DNA of 64,000 nt from an uncultured Verrucomicrobia subdivision 3 bacterium (GCA_903895255.1 CAITTG010000072.1:20061-84060), one strand, 5' to 3'. Positions 35,011 to 44,065 are shown, numbered from the stretch's first letter. Made by a program: numbers and translations. Notes: a model not told the origin generated them from the letters alone.

Positions 35011-35709
35011 TCAATGGTGCGGAACCACGGTGGGATTGCCACCGAAACCGCCGCCGTAGCTGCCATGATAGCCGGGGTTGGTGCCAACGTAATTTCCCCC
35101 GCCATGGTTGCCCCCATGATTGCCATTATAAACGCCATGGTTGTAGCCATAGACATTTACGGAGTAAAAGGCCGGGGGATAGTACCCGTAATTCTGATAG
35201 AAGGTCTGATAGTAAACGACGGTGGGGTCCGCCGGCGGGGTCTCAATATAAGTCTCCTCGGGCACCACCACCACGGTGGTATCGGGGGTTTGCGGCGGGG
35301 GGCTGGGTGACGGCGGGGCGGCAGGCACAACGGCCATGGGTGGCGGGTTGGTGGCCACCAGCGTGGCCGGCGGGGTCAACATCGCCGTGAGGACAGCATC
35401 CGAAACGCCTTGCGAGCGCAAAAATATAATCGCGGGAGCGTTCAGGTGGTAATCCTCACGGGAGCCTTTGATGAATGCCAGAATGGGACCATCGCCGACT
35501 TTGGCCTGGGCGAGCTGGAGCACTTGGAGCGCGGGCGGGGACAACGGTGGCGTGGGCGTGAGCGCGGCCAGCGGTGCGGGAGCGTTGGTGGCCACCGCGC
35601 CCCGGGCGGGCAGCGTGGCCACCGGGGTCAACAAACTGGCCGCCAGCAAACCGGCCAGGCCAGCCGCCACGAGCGCGGCCAGAGTCTTGGTTAAAATGCC
35701 GATATTCAT
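35011..35709 (-). CDS. Secreted protein with Pro-rich linker and Gly/Tyr/Asn-rich tail
   Basis: A 232-residue precursor. A signal peptide (about 1-37) precedes a short helical motif (VLQLAQAKVGDGPILAFIKGS, then APAIIFLRSQGVSDAVLTAML). I have seen this motif in many verrucomicrobial secreted proteins, where it recurs before low-complexity tails. A proline-rich linker follows (about 110-145), and the last 75 residues are rich in Gly, Tyr, Asn and His. Such tails resemble adhesive or scaffold proteins. Function unknown. Confidence 0.6.
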   Translation of the reverse strand: MNIGILTKTLAALVAAGLAGLLAASLLTPVATLPARGAVATNAPAPLAALTPTPPLSPPALQVLQLAQAKVGDGPILAFIKGSREDYHLNAPAIIFLRSQGVSDAVLTAMLTPPATLVATNPPPMAVVPAAPPSPSPPPQTPDTTVVVVPEETYIETPPADPTVVYYQTFYQNYGYYPPAFYSVNVYGYNHGVYNGNHGGNHGGGNYVGTNPGYHGSYGGGFGGNPTVVPHH

Positions 35710-36038
35710 ACCGTCTCCCGCATGACTTAACCATGAAACCTAATCCCAGCCCCGGGCGGTGTCAACCCGTCCCCGGTGGGCGCATCCTGACACTGCCCCG
35801 GAGTGCGCCCGTCCTCGGGCGCAGCAACGGAGAATCGGTTGAGCCGTGGGGATTAACCGTGGACTTGCCTGCCTGTCTGCATTGCTGTGCCCGGGACGGG
35901 CGCACTCCGCAGACTCGGCTTTTGCTCACGCTCAATCGAGGGCTGTGTCAGGCTGCGCCCATCCCGGATGTGCCCGTGCCAGTTCGCCTTGCCAAATGGC
36001 GCGGACAGGTTTAAGACAATGGCCGACAGGATTATAAG
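35710..36038. other. Intergenic region with a long imperfect inverted repeat
   Basis: Two arms face each other: CGGAGTGCGCCCGTCC (35799-35814) and its exact reverse complement (35894-35909). Flanking these, GGTGGGCGCATCCTGACACT (near 35776) is imperfectly complementary to 35950-35973, where one arm carries about 30 extra bases between the two matching parts. The layout suggests two inverted copies of a dispersed repeat. Proline- and arginine-rich frames crossing it look like shadows, so I call no gene here. Confidence 0.5.
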
Positions 36039-36869
<831 letters not shown>

Positions 36870-36888
36870 CGGCAGCGGCAAAAAAATT

Positions 36889-36904
36889 AAAAACTTCAGT
36901 TTTT
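36889..36904 (+). terminator. AT-rich hairpin between pseudopilin and sigma factor genes
   Basis: AAAAACT-TC-AGTTTTT forms a seven-pair AT-rich stem followed by further T residues, about 20 bases after the pseudopilin stop. It is weak as an intrinsic terminator but lies in the right place. No clear promoter for the sigma factor was seen between it and 36949. Confidence 0.4.
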
Positions 36905-36948
36905 TTGTAATAAATCCCTGTCGGCGGTCACTATTTAACTGATAAGGC

Positions 36949-37473
36949 ATGACCGCGCACGAACAAGCAACGATTTTCCGCCGCTGGCTGGATGAGCATT
37001 TGGGATTAATGCTCAAGGTGGTGCGCGGCTGCGCCTCCACCCCGCCGGACCAGGAGGATCTTTTCCAGGAGGTTTCGCTGGCACTCTGGTCCTCCCTCCC
37101 GGCCTTTCGCGGGGAGGCAAAGGAGACGGCGTGGATTTACCGCGTGGCCTTCAACACCGCGCTGGCCTGGCAGCGCGGCGAGCGGCGGCGGCGGGTCGGC
37201 CACGAAACCTATTTAAAATTCGACGTCGTACCGCAGGCCCAGCCCAGTCACGCCGACTCGTTGCCGGAGCAGGAAATCATTGACCAGCTCTACGCGGCGA
37301 TCCGCCGGTTGCCCCCGGTGGATGCCTCGCTGGCCTTGATGCATCTGGACGGGGTGAGCTACCAGGAAATGGCCGAGGTACTGGGGATTTCGGAGAATTA
37401 TATCGGCGTGAAATTAAACCGGCTCCGCAAACAATTGGCGGAGCAATTAAAAGGAGTGGCCCATGAACTTTGA
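36949..37473 (+). CDS. ECF-type RNA polymerase sigma factor
   Basis: A 174-residue sigma-70 family protein of ECF size. Region 2 lies at about residues 15-80 (QEDLFQEVSLALW, then AWIYRVAFNTAL) and region 4 at about 115-170, with the helix-turn-helix GVSYQEMAEVLGISENYIGVKLNRLRKQL. Its stop overlaps by 11 bases with the next gene, which encodes a membrane protein. In many ECF systems the overlapping partner is an anti-sigma factor. The three small-RNA promoters at 39.7-40.25 kb have ECF-like boxes and are plausible targets, but nothing proves the match. Confidence 0.93.
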   Translation: MTAHEQATIFRRWLDEHLGLMLKVVRGCASTPPDQEDLFQEVSLALWSSLPAFRGEAKETAWIYRVAFNTALAWQRGERRRRVGHETYLKFDVVPQAQPSHADSLPEQEIIDQLYAAIRRLPPVDASLALMHLDGVSYQEMAEVLGISENYIGVKLNRLRKQLAEQLKGVAHEL

Positions 37474-38089
37474 AGCCTTGCAAAAGACGTGGCAGGCCCA
37501 ACCGGCGGGCGCCCGGGTGACGATTGCCACCGAGACGCTGCTGCGCGAAGTGCGCCGCAATGAACGCAACTTCCAGCTCACCATCTTCTGGCGCGATGTC
37601 CGGGAGGTGGGGATTGCCGCGGTGATGACGGTGCTTTTTGGCTGGCAGGGCTGGCACCACGCACAATGGACTGACGGCCTGCTGGCGCTGACCTGTGCTG
37701 GCATTGGGGCGTTCATGCTCGTGGACCGCTGGCGGCAGCACCAGCAGCGCCCCGTGGCGAACGACCCGCTCAAGGCGTGCGTGCTCAACTCGCTGCGTGA
37801 GGTGACCCATCAAATCAAGCTCTTGAAAAATGTCTTCTGGTGGTACTTGCTGCCCTTTGATGTGGCCCTGGTCATTTACATACTGGCTCCCCTGGCACCC
37901 GGCTGGCGCCGTGGGTTTGATGTGTTGATGGCCACCGGCTTTGTGATGGCTTTCTGCGGGCTGGTCTCCTGGTTCCTCTATTGGGTAAACCAATATGCGG
38001 TGCGCCATGAGCTGGAACCGCGGCGGCGCGAACTGGCCGCGCTGCTGGCGGGACTGGAAGGAAATTCTGCGCCGGACCAAAAACCCTGA
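37463..38089 (+). CDS. Membrane protein coupled to ECF sigma factor (possible anti-sigma)
   Basis: A 208-residue protein with an N-terminal soluble segment (about 1-47, MNFEALQKTWQAQPA type) and four hydrophobic segments in pairs (about 50-66, 72-88, 126-143 and 152-172). No zinc-binding anti-sigma signature (HxxxCxxC) is seen. Overlap of 11 bases with the sigma factor indicates coupled translation. An anti-sigma or regulatory role is inferred from position only. Confidence 0.6.
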   Translation: MNFEALQKTWQAQPAGARVTIATETLLREVRRNERNFQLTIFWRDVREVGIAAVMTVLFGWQGWHHAQWTDGLLALTCAGIGAFMLVDRWRQHQQRPVANDPLKACVLNSLREVTHQIKLLKNVFWWYLLPFDVALVIYILAPLAPGWRRGFDVLMATGFVMAFCGLVSWFLYWVNQYAVRHELEPRRRELAALLAGLEGNSAPDQKP

Positions 38090-38125
38090 TTTGACGCCCG
38101 CGCCCGGCGGGTGGATGATGCCGTC

Positions 38126-38545
38126 ATGAAAAGTTTGACGGAATATCTCTGGATGGAAGTCCCGGGCCGCCGGGGATTTGTCAACCTCACCAGCACGGTT
38201 GAAGGTTTGGTGGCGCGGAGTGGCGTGCGGGAGGGCCTGTGCCTGGTCAACGCCATGCACATCAGCGCCTCGGTGTTCATTAATGATGCCGAGGACGGCC
38301 TGCTGCATGATTACGAGGCGTGGCTGGAACGGCTGGCCCCGCATGCGCCCACCGGCCAGTACGAGCACAATCGCACCGGCGAGGACAACGCCGATGCCCA
38401 TCTCAAACGGCAGGTCATGGGCCGGGAGGTGGTGGTGGCCATCACGGGTGGCCGGCTGGATTTCGGCCCCTGGGAACAAATTTTTTACGGCGAATTTGAC
38501 GGGCTCCGCCGCAAGCGCGTGCTGGTGAAAATCATTGGCGAATGA
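38126..38545 (+). CDS. YjbQ / UPF0047 family protein
   Basis: A 139-residue protein of the YjbQ family: [13 protein letters not shown] near the N-terminus, then [22 protein letters not shown] with the conserved metal-site residues, and the closing [18 protein letters not shown]. YjbQ from Escherichia coli has secondary thiamine-phosphate synthase activity; its main role in the cell is uncertain. The start at 38126 fits the family better than a codon five residues upstream. Its stop overlaps the next start by four bases. Confidence 0.9.
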   Translation: MKSLTEYLWMEVPGRRGFVNLTSTVEGLVARSGVREGLCLVNAMHISASVFINDAEDGLLHDYEAWLERLAPHAPTGQYEHNRTGEDNADAHLKRQVMGREVVVAITGGRLDFGPWEQIFYGEFDGLRRKRVLVKIIGE

Positions 38546-39555
38546 ACCGGCGGCGTATTGGGCATTGGTTGCTGTTGATCCTGCTGGCCGGGCAAACCAC
38601 AGGCTGCGGCACTTTCGTGGCCCGACGCATCACTCAGGCGCCCAATACCTATCCCACTTGGTTTGCCCCAACGGCCCCGGTGACCCTGGCGTTCGCGCCG
38701 AAGTTCCTGACCAATTTTCCCAAACGCTATGTGACCGTCGGACCGCCGGCGGCGACTTTATGTTATCGCGTGATCGAACCGGGCGATTACCGGCTGAGCG
38801 TGACCGCCAGCAACTGGCTGGACGGCGACCGACCGCAATTTGAATTCCGCTTCCAAGCCACCGTGCCGGCTCCCACCAACAACTGGACGACGGCTCCCCG
38901 GGGCACGGTCTTTCTCCTGCATGGTTACGGCCTGGCACAATTTTCCCTCGCGCCGTGGGCCTTGCGACTGGCGGAGGACGGCTGGCGCTGTGTGCTGGTG
39001 GATTTGCGGGGGCATGGGAAGTCCACCGGCAAACAGATTTTCTTCGGACTGCACGAGACGAATGATTTGAGCCAGCTATTGGATCAACTGGCGGCCACCG
39101 GTCCGGTGGCCCGCCCGGTGGCGGCCGTGGGCGAATCCTATGGCGCGGCGCTGGCCCTGCGCTGGGCCACGGTGGAACCCCGGTTGCAGACCGTGGTGGC
39201 CCTCGCGCCTTACAACAGTTTATCCAATGCAGTACTCAACATCTGCCACGACTACGCCGACTGGCTGCCCACCGGTTTCGCCAAAGCCGGCTTGCGGCAA
39301 TTGCCCGTCACCCTGGGGGTTTCCGCGGCGGAATTGGACATGGCCACCGTGCTGCGGCGGCATCCCGTGCGGGCCTTGTTTGTGGCGGGGGCGGAGGACA
39401 CCATCGCCCCGGCGGCAGACGTGCTGGCATTGCGGCAACTCGGGGCCCCCGGCAGCCGCTGGCTGGTGGTGCCCGCGGCCACTCATGAGGCGCTCACGTA
39501 TTATTTTGAGGATCTGACCGGGCCGGTGCTGGAGTGGCTGGACCAGAAAAATTAA
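38542..39555 (+). CDS. Alpha/beta hydrolase lipoprotein
   Basis: A 337-residue precursor with a lipoprotein signal (residues 1-22, lipobox GQTTGC). An alpha/beta hydrolase fold covers about 115-337: FLLHGYG oxyanion strand, [11 protein letters not shown], nucleophile elbow GESYG (about residue 203), the acid in AGAEDTIAP (about 286) and the catalytic histidine in ATHEAL (about 317). The substrate is unknown; an esterase or peptidase acting on an envelope compound is possible. The stop codon abuts a hairpin that is also the terminator of the minus-strand RNA copy 1. Confidence 0.85.
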   Translation: MNRRRIGHWLLLILLAGQTTGCGTFVARRITQAPNTYPTWFAPTAPVTLAFAPKFLTNFPKRYVTVGPPAATLCYRVIEPGDYRLSVTASNWLDGDRPQFEFRFQATVPAPTNNWTTAPRGTVFLLHGYGLAQFSLAPWALRLAEDGWRCVLVDLRGHGKSTGKQIFFGLHETNDLSQLLDQLAATGPVARPVAAVGESYGAALALRWATVEPRLQTVVALAPYNSLSNAVLNICHDYADWLPTGFAKAGLRQLPVTLGVSAAELDMATVLRRHPVRALFVAGAEDTIAPAADVLALRQLGAPGSRWLVVPAATHEALTYYFEDLTGPVLEWLDQKN

Positions 39556-39712
39556 AAGGCCGGACAACTTGTCCGGCCTTTGGTGATAAGGTTTACACGC
39601 CCTCACCGGGACGTTCAGAAGTGTGGCGGGCCAACACAGTCGCTGTTCGGACCGCGCCACGAGCAAAACCTCTCTGCCAACCCTGAAACGAACAGCGAAA
39701 TTGATTACTGTT
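39547..39712 (-). ncRNA. Tandem small RNA gene, copy 1 (most diverged)
   Basis: An approximately 165-nt minus-strand transcription unit, one of three similar copies. The promoter is separate (39718-39743). The RNA would begin near 39711 and end in an intrinsic terminator: a stem of up to 11 pairs (AAAGGCCGGAC with GTCCGGCCTTT, 39555-39581) followed by a T-rich tail. Internally UCGCUGUUCG pairs with CGAACAGCGA over 10 bp; copies 2 and 3 have C-G where this copy has U-A. A hairpin GGUGA-GG/CC-UCACC-type element also lies before the terminator. No protein-like constraint is seen. Function unknown. Confidence 0.7.
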
Positions 39713-39717
39713 AATGA

Positions 39718-39743
39718 GACGCGCCAGTTTAAGAACTGTTCAA
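39718..39743 (-). promoter_or_regulatory. ECF-type promoter of RNA copy 1
   Basis: On the minus strand TTGAAC (39738-39743) is separated by 16 bases from CGTCTCAT (CGTC at 39718-39721). This matches the TGAAC-N16-CGTC class used by many ECF sigma factors. The spacer differs from those of copies 2 and 3 although both boxes are identical. Confidence 0.65.
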
Positions 39744-39802
39744 AGTTTGTAACAATAATTCAAAAAGGCCGGCGGGATTCCCCGGGTGGCCTGGCCCGGG
39801 GC

Positions 39803-39968
39803 AAAAATAAAAGGCCGGACAACTTTGTCCGGCCCGTGGTGATAAGGTTTATACGCCCTCACCCGGACGCTCAGAAGTGTGGCGGGCCAACACAGTCGCC
39901 GTTCGAACCGCGCCACGAGCAAAACCTCTCTGCCAACCCTGAAACGAACGGCGAAATTGTTCGTTATT
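39803..39968 (-). ncRNA. Tandem small RNA gene, copy 2
   Basis: Second copy of the minus-strand unit, nearly identical to copy 3. It ends in a GC-rich stem (GGCCGGACAA with TTGTCCGGCC, 39813-39834) and a T-rich tail (TTTTATTTTT). The 10-bp helix UCGCCGUUCG/CGAACGGCGA is intact, and GUGU-GG/CC-ACAC and GGUGA/UCACC hairpins lie between it and the terminator. The separation from copy 1 is unrelated sequence, so the copy unit stops just upstream of the -35 box. Confidence 0.7.
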
Positions 39969-39973
39969 TATGA

Positions 39974-39999
39974 GACGCGTGGGTTTGAAAACTGTTCAA
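39974..39999 (-). promoter_or_regulatory. ECF-type promoter of RNA copy 2
   Basis: TTGAAC (39994-39999, minus strand) and CGTCTCAT (CGTC at 39974-39977) at a 16-base spacing. An inverted repeat CAATATT-N6-AATATTG overlaps the -35 box, and the region upstream is AT-rich as in the other copies. Confidence 0.65.
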
Positions 40000-40044
40000 T
40001 ATTTTTATGAATATTGCAAAAAAGCCCAAACTCGCCCGTTCCGG

Positions 40045-40211
40045 AAAAAATAAAGGGCCGGACAACTTTGTCCGGCCCGTGGTGATAAGGTTTATACGCC
40101 CTCACCCGGACGTTCAGAAGTGTGGCGGGCCAACACAGTCGCCGTTCGGACCGCGCCACGAGCAAAACCTCTCTGCCAACCCTGAAACGAACGGCGAAAT
40201 TGTTCGTTATT
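40045..40211 (-). ncRNA. Tandem small RNA gene, copy 3
   Basis: Third copy of the minus-strand unit. Its terminator stem starts with a G-C pair (GGGCCGGAC/GTCCGGCCC, 40055-40078) where copy 1 has A-T pairs, again a compensated difference, and the tail is TTTATTTTTT. It differs from copy 2 at only two positions in the body. It lies 78 bases downstream of the glutathione peroxidase stop but has its own promoter. Confidence 0.7.
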
Positions 40212-40216
40212 TATGA

Positions 40217-40242
40217 GACGCTCGGTTTGGGGAAACGTTCAA
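40217..40242 (-). promoter_or_regulatory. ECF-type promoter of RNA copy 3
   Basis: TTGAAC (40237-40242, minus strand) and CGTCTCAT (CGTC at 40217-40220) at a 16-base spacing, preceded by an AT-rich stretch (40243-40265) that could act as an UP element. Confidence 0.65.
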
Positions 40243-40289
40243 TGATGATTAAATTATTTTAAAAACCGGAAATGTCAATGCGCTCCGGC

Positions 40290-40835
40290 TTATTTTTCCG
40301 CGAGGGCGGCGGCAATGGCCTGCTGGATCTCCGGGGCGTCCGGTTTGACCTGGGAGGGCCAGCGATGGAGGATGCGACCGTCGCGGCTGATCAGGAACTT
40401 GGTGAAATTCCAGCCAATATTGCCCGGGAACGGCGAGGTGGGGCCGGCTAATTGAACGTAAAGCGGGTGCCGGCCGGGACCGTTGACCTCGATTTTTTCA
40501 AACAACGGGAACGTGATGAAATACTTGCTCGTGCAAAACTGTTTGATCACTTCGTCCGAGCCGGGTTCCTGGCCGCCGAATTGGTTGCAGGGGAACCCTA
40601 AAATCACCAAACCATTGGCCTGGTTGGTCTGGTAAACGGCTTCCAAAGCCTTGTACTGGGGGGTAAAGCCACAATGGGAGGCGACGTTAACAATCAGCAA
40701 AACCTTGCCTTTGTAAGGTGCGAGAGTGGTATCCTTGCCATCAATGTCCTTGACCGGGATGTCGTAAAGCGATTCCGCCCGGGTGAGAATAACGGGCAGC
40801 ATGGCCAGGGTGGCAAACAGGGCGAATAATTTCAT
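40290..40835 (-). CDS. Exported glutathione peroxidase family protein
   Basis: A 181-residue protein with a signal peptide (about 1-20, MKLFALFATLAMLPV type). The catalytic cysteine lies in NVASHCGFTPQY (about residue 55), then the GFPCNQFGGQEPG motif and WNFTKFLI give the Gln, Trp and Asn of the active site. Such cysteine-type enzymes usually reduce peroxides with thioredoxin-like donors. The start at 40835 gives a proper signal; a TTG six codons upstream is less likely. Three small RNAs lie immediately downstream on the same strand. Confidence 0.92.
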   Translation of the reverse strand: MKLFALFATLAMLPVILTRAESLYDIPVKDIDGKDTTLAPYKGKVLLIVNVASHCGFTPQYKALEAVYQTNQANGLVILGFPCNQFGGQEPGSDEVIKQFCTSKYFITFPLFEKIEVNGPGRHPLYVQLAGPTSPFPGNIGWNFTKFLISRDGRILHRWPSQVKPDAPEIQQAIAAALAEK

Positions 40836-40913
40836 GCGAGTACCTTTGGCCAAAAAAGGTCATTTGTCAAATTTTGGCGGCAGCCGGCCAGATTTTGCAT
40901 CGTTAGCGCGCGC

Positions 40914-41912
40914 TTACCACTGATAAAGCCAGGTGTAGGTGGTGTAAACCGCCGGCGGGCAGTTATGCATCATCTGGCCGTCCTTGGTTTCGCCGCAACG
41001 GGCGGTCAACCGCAGCCCCTTGTGGAAAAAAACCGGGTCAACATCGTGAAACCGATAGGCGGAAAACTCATTCCGGGCGACATCCAAATGGGTCACTCCG
41101 GCCACCTCGGTGGTGTAACGGCCAAGATTAAAATAATAAGTGCCGAGGAAATAATCCTCCAGGCCCGAGGAGAGCATAAGCGGGGACTTCGCCCCATCCA
41201 GGTAGGCGCGCATGCAGCCTTCCATGAAGCTCAAATCCTGCCAGCGCTCCTTTTCATCCGGGAGGGTGCGCAGGCCTTTGCCTGCCATGGTGACTTCATA
41301 CAACGCCCCCGCGCCGGGCACGTTGCACAGATTGAATTCCTCGAGGGGTTTGGCCTGATAATGATCCACCCGGTAGAGTTTCAGCCGGGCGCGCTCGGGT
41401 AATTTTACCCCGCCCAGCTCCACCCGGAGTCCCTCAGTGCCGCGCACAATCCACCAGAAGAGCGGATGCGGCGGCGCGCCGGGCGCCAGTTGGGCGGTCA
41501 CGCGCACGCTTTTGCCAAAGGGAATGCGGTAGGTGTCATAAACGTTGGCACCGCCACCGGTGCGGCCGAAGGTGGAGATTCCCCACGGCGCGGACTCGTC
41601 GCCAAACCCAATGCCATGGCCCAGAAAGAGTTCCATGTCGATGGAGGCATTGGTCTCGCCATCCACGTAAATGCGAATCCGGGTTTGCTGGCAATTGGGC
41701 CAGCCGCCACCGAACCACATGTGCGTGAGACAGCCCTGGCCCTCGTGGTGAAACAGCTCGGCCTCGTGGTCGAGACTGAGCGGAGTGACCTCCTTGCCCA
41801 CGGTGCCAAAGGTTTTGTATTCGGCCAGGTCGGAGGCCACGGCCCGGTTAATAAGCATGCCTGACAGCGCAAACGCCACGCCAAGCCGGAGGATGAATTT
41901 GAAGTTGATCAT
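40914..41912 (-). CDS. GH172 (DUF2961) family secreted glycosidase-like protein
   Basis: A 332-residue precursor with a signal peptide (about 1-26). DUF2961/GH172 features include HMWFGGGW near residue 65, RIYVDGE, and the catalytic-region motif SGLEDYFLGTYYF followed by EFSAYRFHDVDPVFF. Characterised GH172 members act on difructose dianhydride I or on D-arabinofuranosyl glycans. Which of these applies here is unknown. It lies 11 bases downstream of a GH2-type lipoprotein gene, suggesting one operon. Confidence 0.85.
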   Translation of the reverse strand: MINFKFILRLGVAFALSGMLINRAVASDLAEYKTFGTVGKEVTPLSLDHEAELFHHEGQGCLTHMWFGGGWPNCQQTRIRIYVDGETNASIDMELFLGHGIGFGDESAPWGISTFGRTGGGANVYDTYRIPFGKSVRVTAQLAPGAPPHPLFWWIVRGTEGLRVELGGVKLPERARLKLYRVDHYQAKPLEEFNLCNVPGAGALYEVTMAGKGLRTLPDEKERWQDLSFMEGCMRAYLDGAKSPLMLSSGLEDYFLGTYYFNLGRYTTEVAGVTHLDVARNEFSAYRFHDVDPVFFHKGLRLTARCGETKDGQMMHNCPPAVYTTYTWLYQW

Positions 41913-41923
41913 AAAATTATTAA

Positions 41924-44065
41924 TTAAGGGTTGCCCACTTGAAATTGGATTTTGTCTTCGTGGAACCGTTCACGCCCATCCTTGCGCACGGTCAAAACCA
42001 GCGCGACTTCGCCGCTGGCCGGGGTGTGGAAGCTGATGGAGGGCGTGCGAAATTCACCGGGGGGAATGGTGAGGCTGATATCCGCATGTTGCAACACCCG
42101 GCCCCGGGCATCCCCCTGCCGGAGTTCCCAGGCCAGGGTGATTGCCTCACCAGCGAATTCGTCATTAAAGACCGCCACCTGGCGGGTCACATCGGTGTTG
42201 GGCGCCAGCAGGGGTTTTACAGTGGGCCATTCGCCCCGGTTGTTGCTGCGGGCGTTGGTCCGGTCAAACTCCACATCACAGGCGGCGAGGGGATGGTAGC
42301 ACTGTTGCAACAATTGAATATTGGGGTTCTGCCAGGGGTGGGCAATGTCCGGCAGGATGGTCTGGGTCTTTTTACCGGAGTAAAAATGCTTCACTTCCTT
42401 TTCCAGAATTTCGGTGGCATTGCTTTCGCCGGGGACGTAATTGGGCCAGGCATTGTTGAGCACATAATTGCGCAGGTCGGCATCGCCGGCGAGGCGGCGG
42501 GTGCGGATGCTCGTCCCCATCCAGGCGAAGCCCTGCAGGCTGTTGTCATTCGCCCAAATGGCCTCGGTCTCCCCGTAGGGCCGGTCGGTGCGGGGCTTGC
42601 CGCCCTTGACCGGCAGTTTGCTGATGCCACTCACGTAGTGTTCCATGTTGATAACATCCGGCCCCATCTCGCCCACGCCATCGGCAATGATAACCCGCGT
42701 GGGGTCCACGGAGTGGATGACTACCGAGGCATCGCGAATGGGGTCCTTCCATTCATTGGCGGCGCTCCAGATGACCACGGCGGGGTGGTTGCGGTCCCGC
42801 AGCACGAGTTCGCGATCCATGTTGAGCATGTTGGTTTTGCCGTCAACGTAGCTCTCGCCGCCTTCGGAGCCGCGCAGGGGTGACTCCTCAACAATCATCA
42901 AGCCTTGTTCGTCGCAGACCTCCAGCATATAGGGCGTGGGCGGAATTTGGTGGATGCGCATGACGTTGAAATTGAGGCGCTGCCAGTTGTCCACGGCCTG
43001 GGGCCATCCGGGGTGGCCGGCGGTGGGGCGTCCGAAGCCGGGTTTGCGGCCGTAGGCATCGGTGCCAAAATCGGCCTCCTGCTGGTTGTCGCCGCGCAGG
43101 TTGACATGCACGCCATTCAGTTCGTAGTGATTGCCCACGGCGGCGAACTGCCGGAACCCAAAGCGCTGGCGGAAGCAATTCACGGTTTTGCCGTCCATTT
43201 GCACGGCCAGCTCGAGCTGATGCAATTGCGCCTGGTAGCCCGGGCGATACGGCACATTCGGCCACCAGTAGCTGCCAGACCCGAGGGTCCAGGCCACGGC
43301 GGGCAGTTCAACGAGCTGCTGGCTGTGCGCCGGGATCGTGACGGCAACCGGAGCCAGGGCGGGATAATTAAATGAGGCCGGACCAGCCGAGCTAAGCCGG
43401 GGCACCAACGTGACCGCCGCCGGTTCGTCCGTGTCGTTCATCAACGTTACGCCCGCAGACAGGGTGTCCGGGGCCAGCGTGGTTTGCACGAAAACATCCG
43501 CCACCCGCACGGGGGGCAGCAACTGCAAATGGACCCCGCGAAGAATCCCCTCCTCCAGGCCTTTATACCAGGTGGCTCCCTCGGGCACGGTGTACTTGCC
43601 TTTCACCATGAATTTTTTACGTCCGGCCACTTCCACCTGCACGAGCAACCGGCCACCCGGGGTGGCCAGGGAGGTGAGGTCGGCGGTCACGGGCAACCAG
43701 CCATCCACGTGGTGGGCCACCGGAACGAGATTATTCGTGTCCGGACCGGCAAAAATATCCGCGCCAAAGTTGATGGCATCAAAGGCCAGGTGCACGCGCT
43801 GTCCGCGGACCTCCTCCGGAATCATGATCCAGGTCCGATAGGTGCCCGCGTCACACGTGTAACCCTGGGCGCGCCAGCCGCCGGCGGGCACTTGCATGGG
43901 CTGCCAGTCGCCACCCTCGGGTTTAAATTGCCAGACCGTTCCCGCCGCGCTGGATTCATCCAGCGAACGGGCGCCCGTGGACACGGCGGGTTCGTGGACC
44001 TTGGTGGATTGGCAGCCAACGAGCAGGAGCAGCAGGCTGGCCTTTAGAAACAGTTGATTTTTCAT
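41924..44065 (-). CDS. GH2-like glycoside hydrolase lipoprotein
   Basis: A 713-residue precursor. The start at 44065 places the lipobox LLVGC at residue 18; longer upstream starts would bury it. Order: sugar-binding-like sandwich (RTWIMIPEEVRGQRVHLAFDAINFG), Ig-like domain, and a GH2-type TIM barrel with NVMRIHQIPP and the acid/base Glu in WSAANEW. A C-terminal beta domain follows. The nucleophile Glu is not obvious to me. It probably works with the GH172-like protein on the same glycan at the outer membrane. Confidence 0.8.
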   Translation of the reverse strand: MKNQLFLKASLLLLLVGCQSTKVHEPAVSTGARSLDESSAAGTVWQFKPEGGDWQPMQVPAGGWRAQGYTCDAGTYRTWIMIPEEVRGQRVHLAFDAINFGADIFAGPDTNNLVPVAHHVDGWLPVTADLTSLATPGGRLLVQVEVAGRKKFMVKGKYTVPEGATWYKGLEEGILRGVHLQLLPPVRVADVFVQTTLAPDTLSAGVTLMNDTDEPAAVTLVPRLSSAGPASFNYPALAPVAVTIPAHSQQLVELPAVAWTLGSGSYWWPNVPYRPGYQAQLHQLELAVQMDGKTVNCFRQRFGFRQFAAVGNHYELNGVHVNLRGDNQQEADFGTDAYGRKPGFGRPTAGHPGWPQAVDNWQRLNFNVMRIHQIPPTPYMLEVCDEQGLMIVEESPLRGSEGGESYVDGKTNMLNMDRELVLRDRNHPAVVIWSAANEWKDPIRDASVVIHSVDPTRVIIADGVGEMGPDVINMEHYVSGISKLPVKGGKPRTDRPYGETEAIWANDNSLQGFAWMGTSIRTRRLAGDADLRNYVLNNAWPNYVPGESNATEILEKEVKHFYSGKKTQTILPDIAHPWQNPNIQLLQQCYHPLAACDVEFDRTNARSNNRGEWPTVKPLLAPNTDVTRQVAVFNDEFAGEAITLAWELRQGDARGRVLQHADISLTIPPGEFRTPSISFHTPASGEVALVLTVRKDGRERFHEDKIQFQVGNP

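Noticed and set aside
39541..40210. 5S rRNA-like fragment (CAGAAGTGTGGCGG on the plus strand)
   Set aside because: Only a short stretch resembles 5S; the length, ends and helix order do not fit, and the terminator and promoter point to the minus strand.
39547..40211. Small protein (about 40 residues, VARSERRLCWPATLL type) read through each RNA copy on the minus strand, with a GAGAGG element before a GTG
   Set aside because: The differences I checked between the copies within this frame change the amino acid, whereas the same changes preserve RNA pairing, and the frame runs into the terminator. RNA constraint explains the conservation better, though a peptide cannot be fully excluded.
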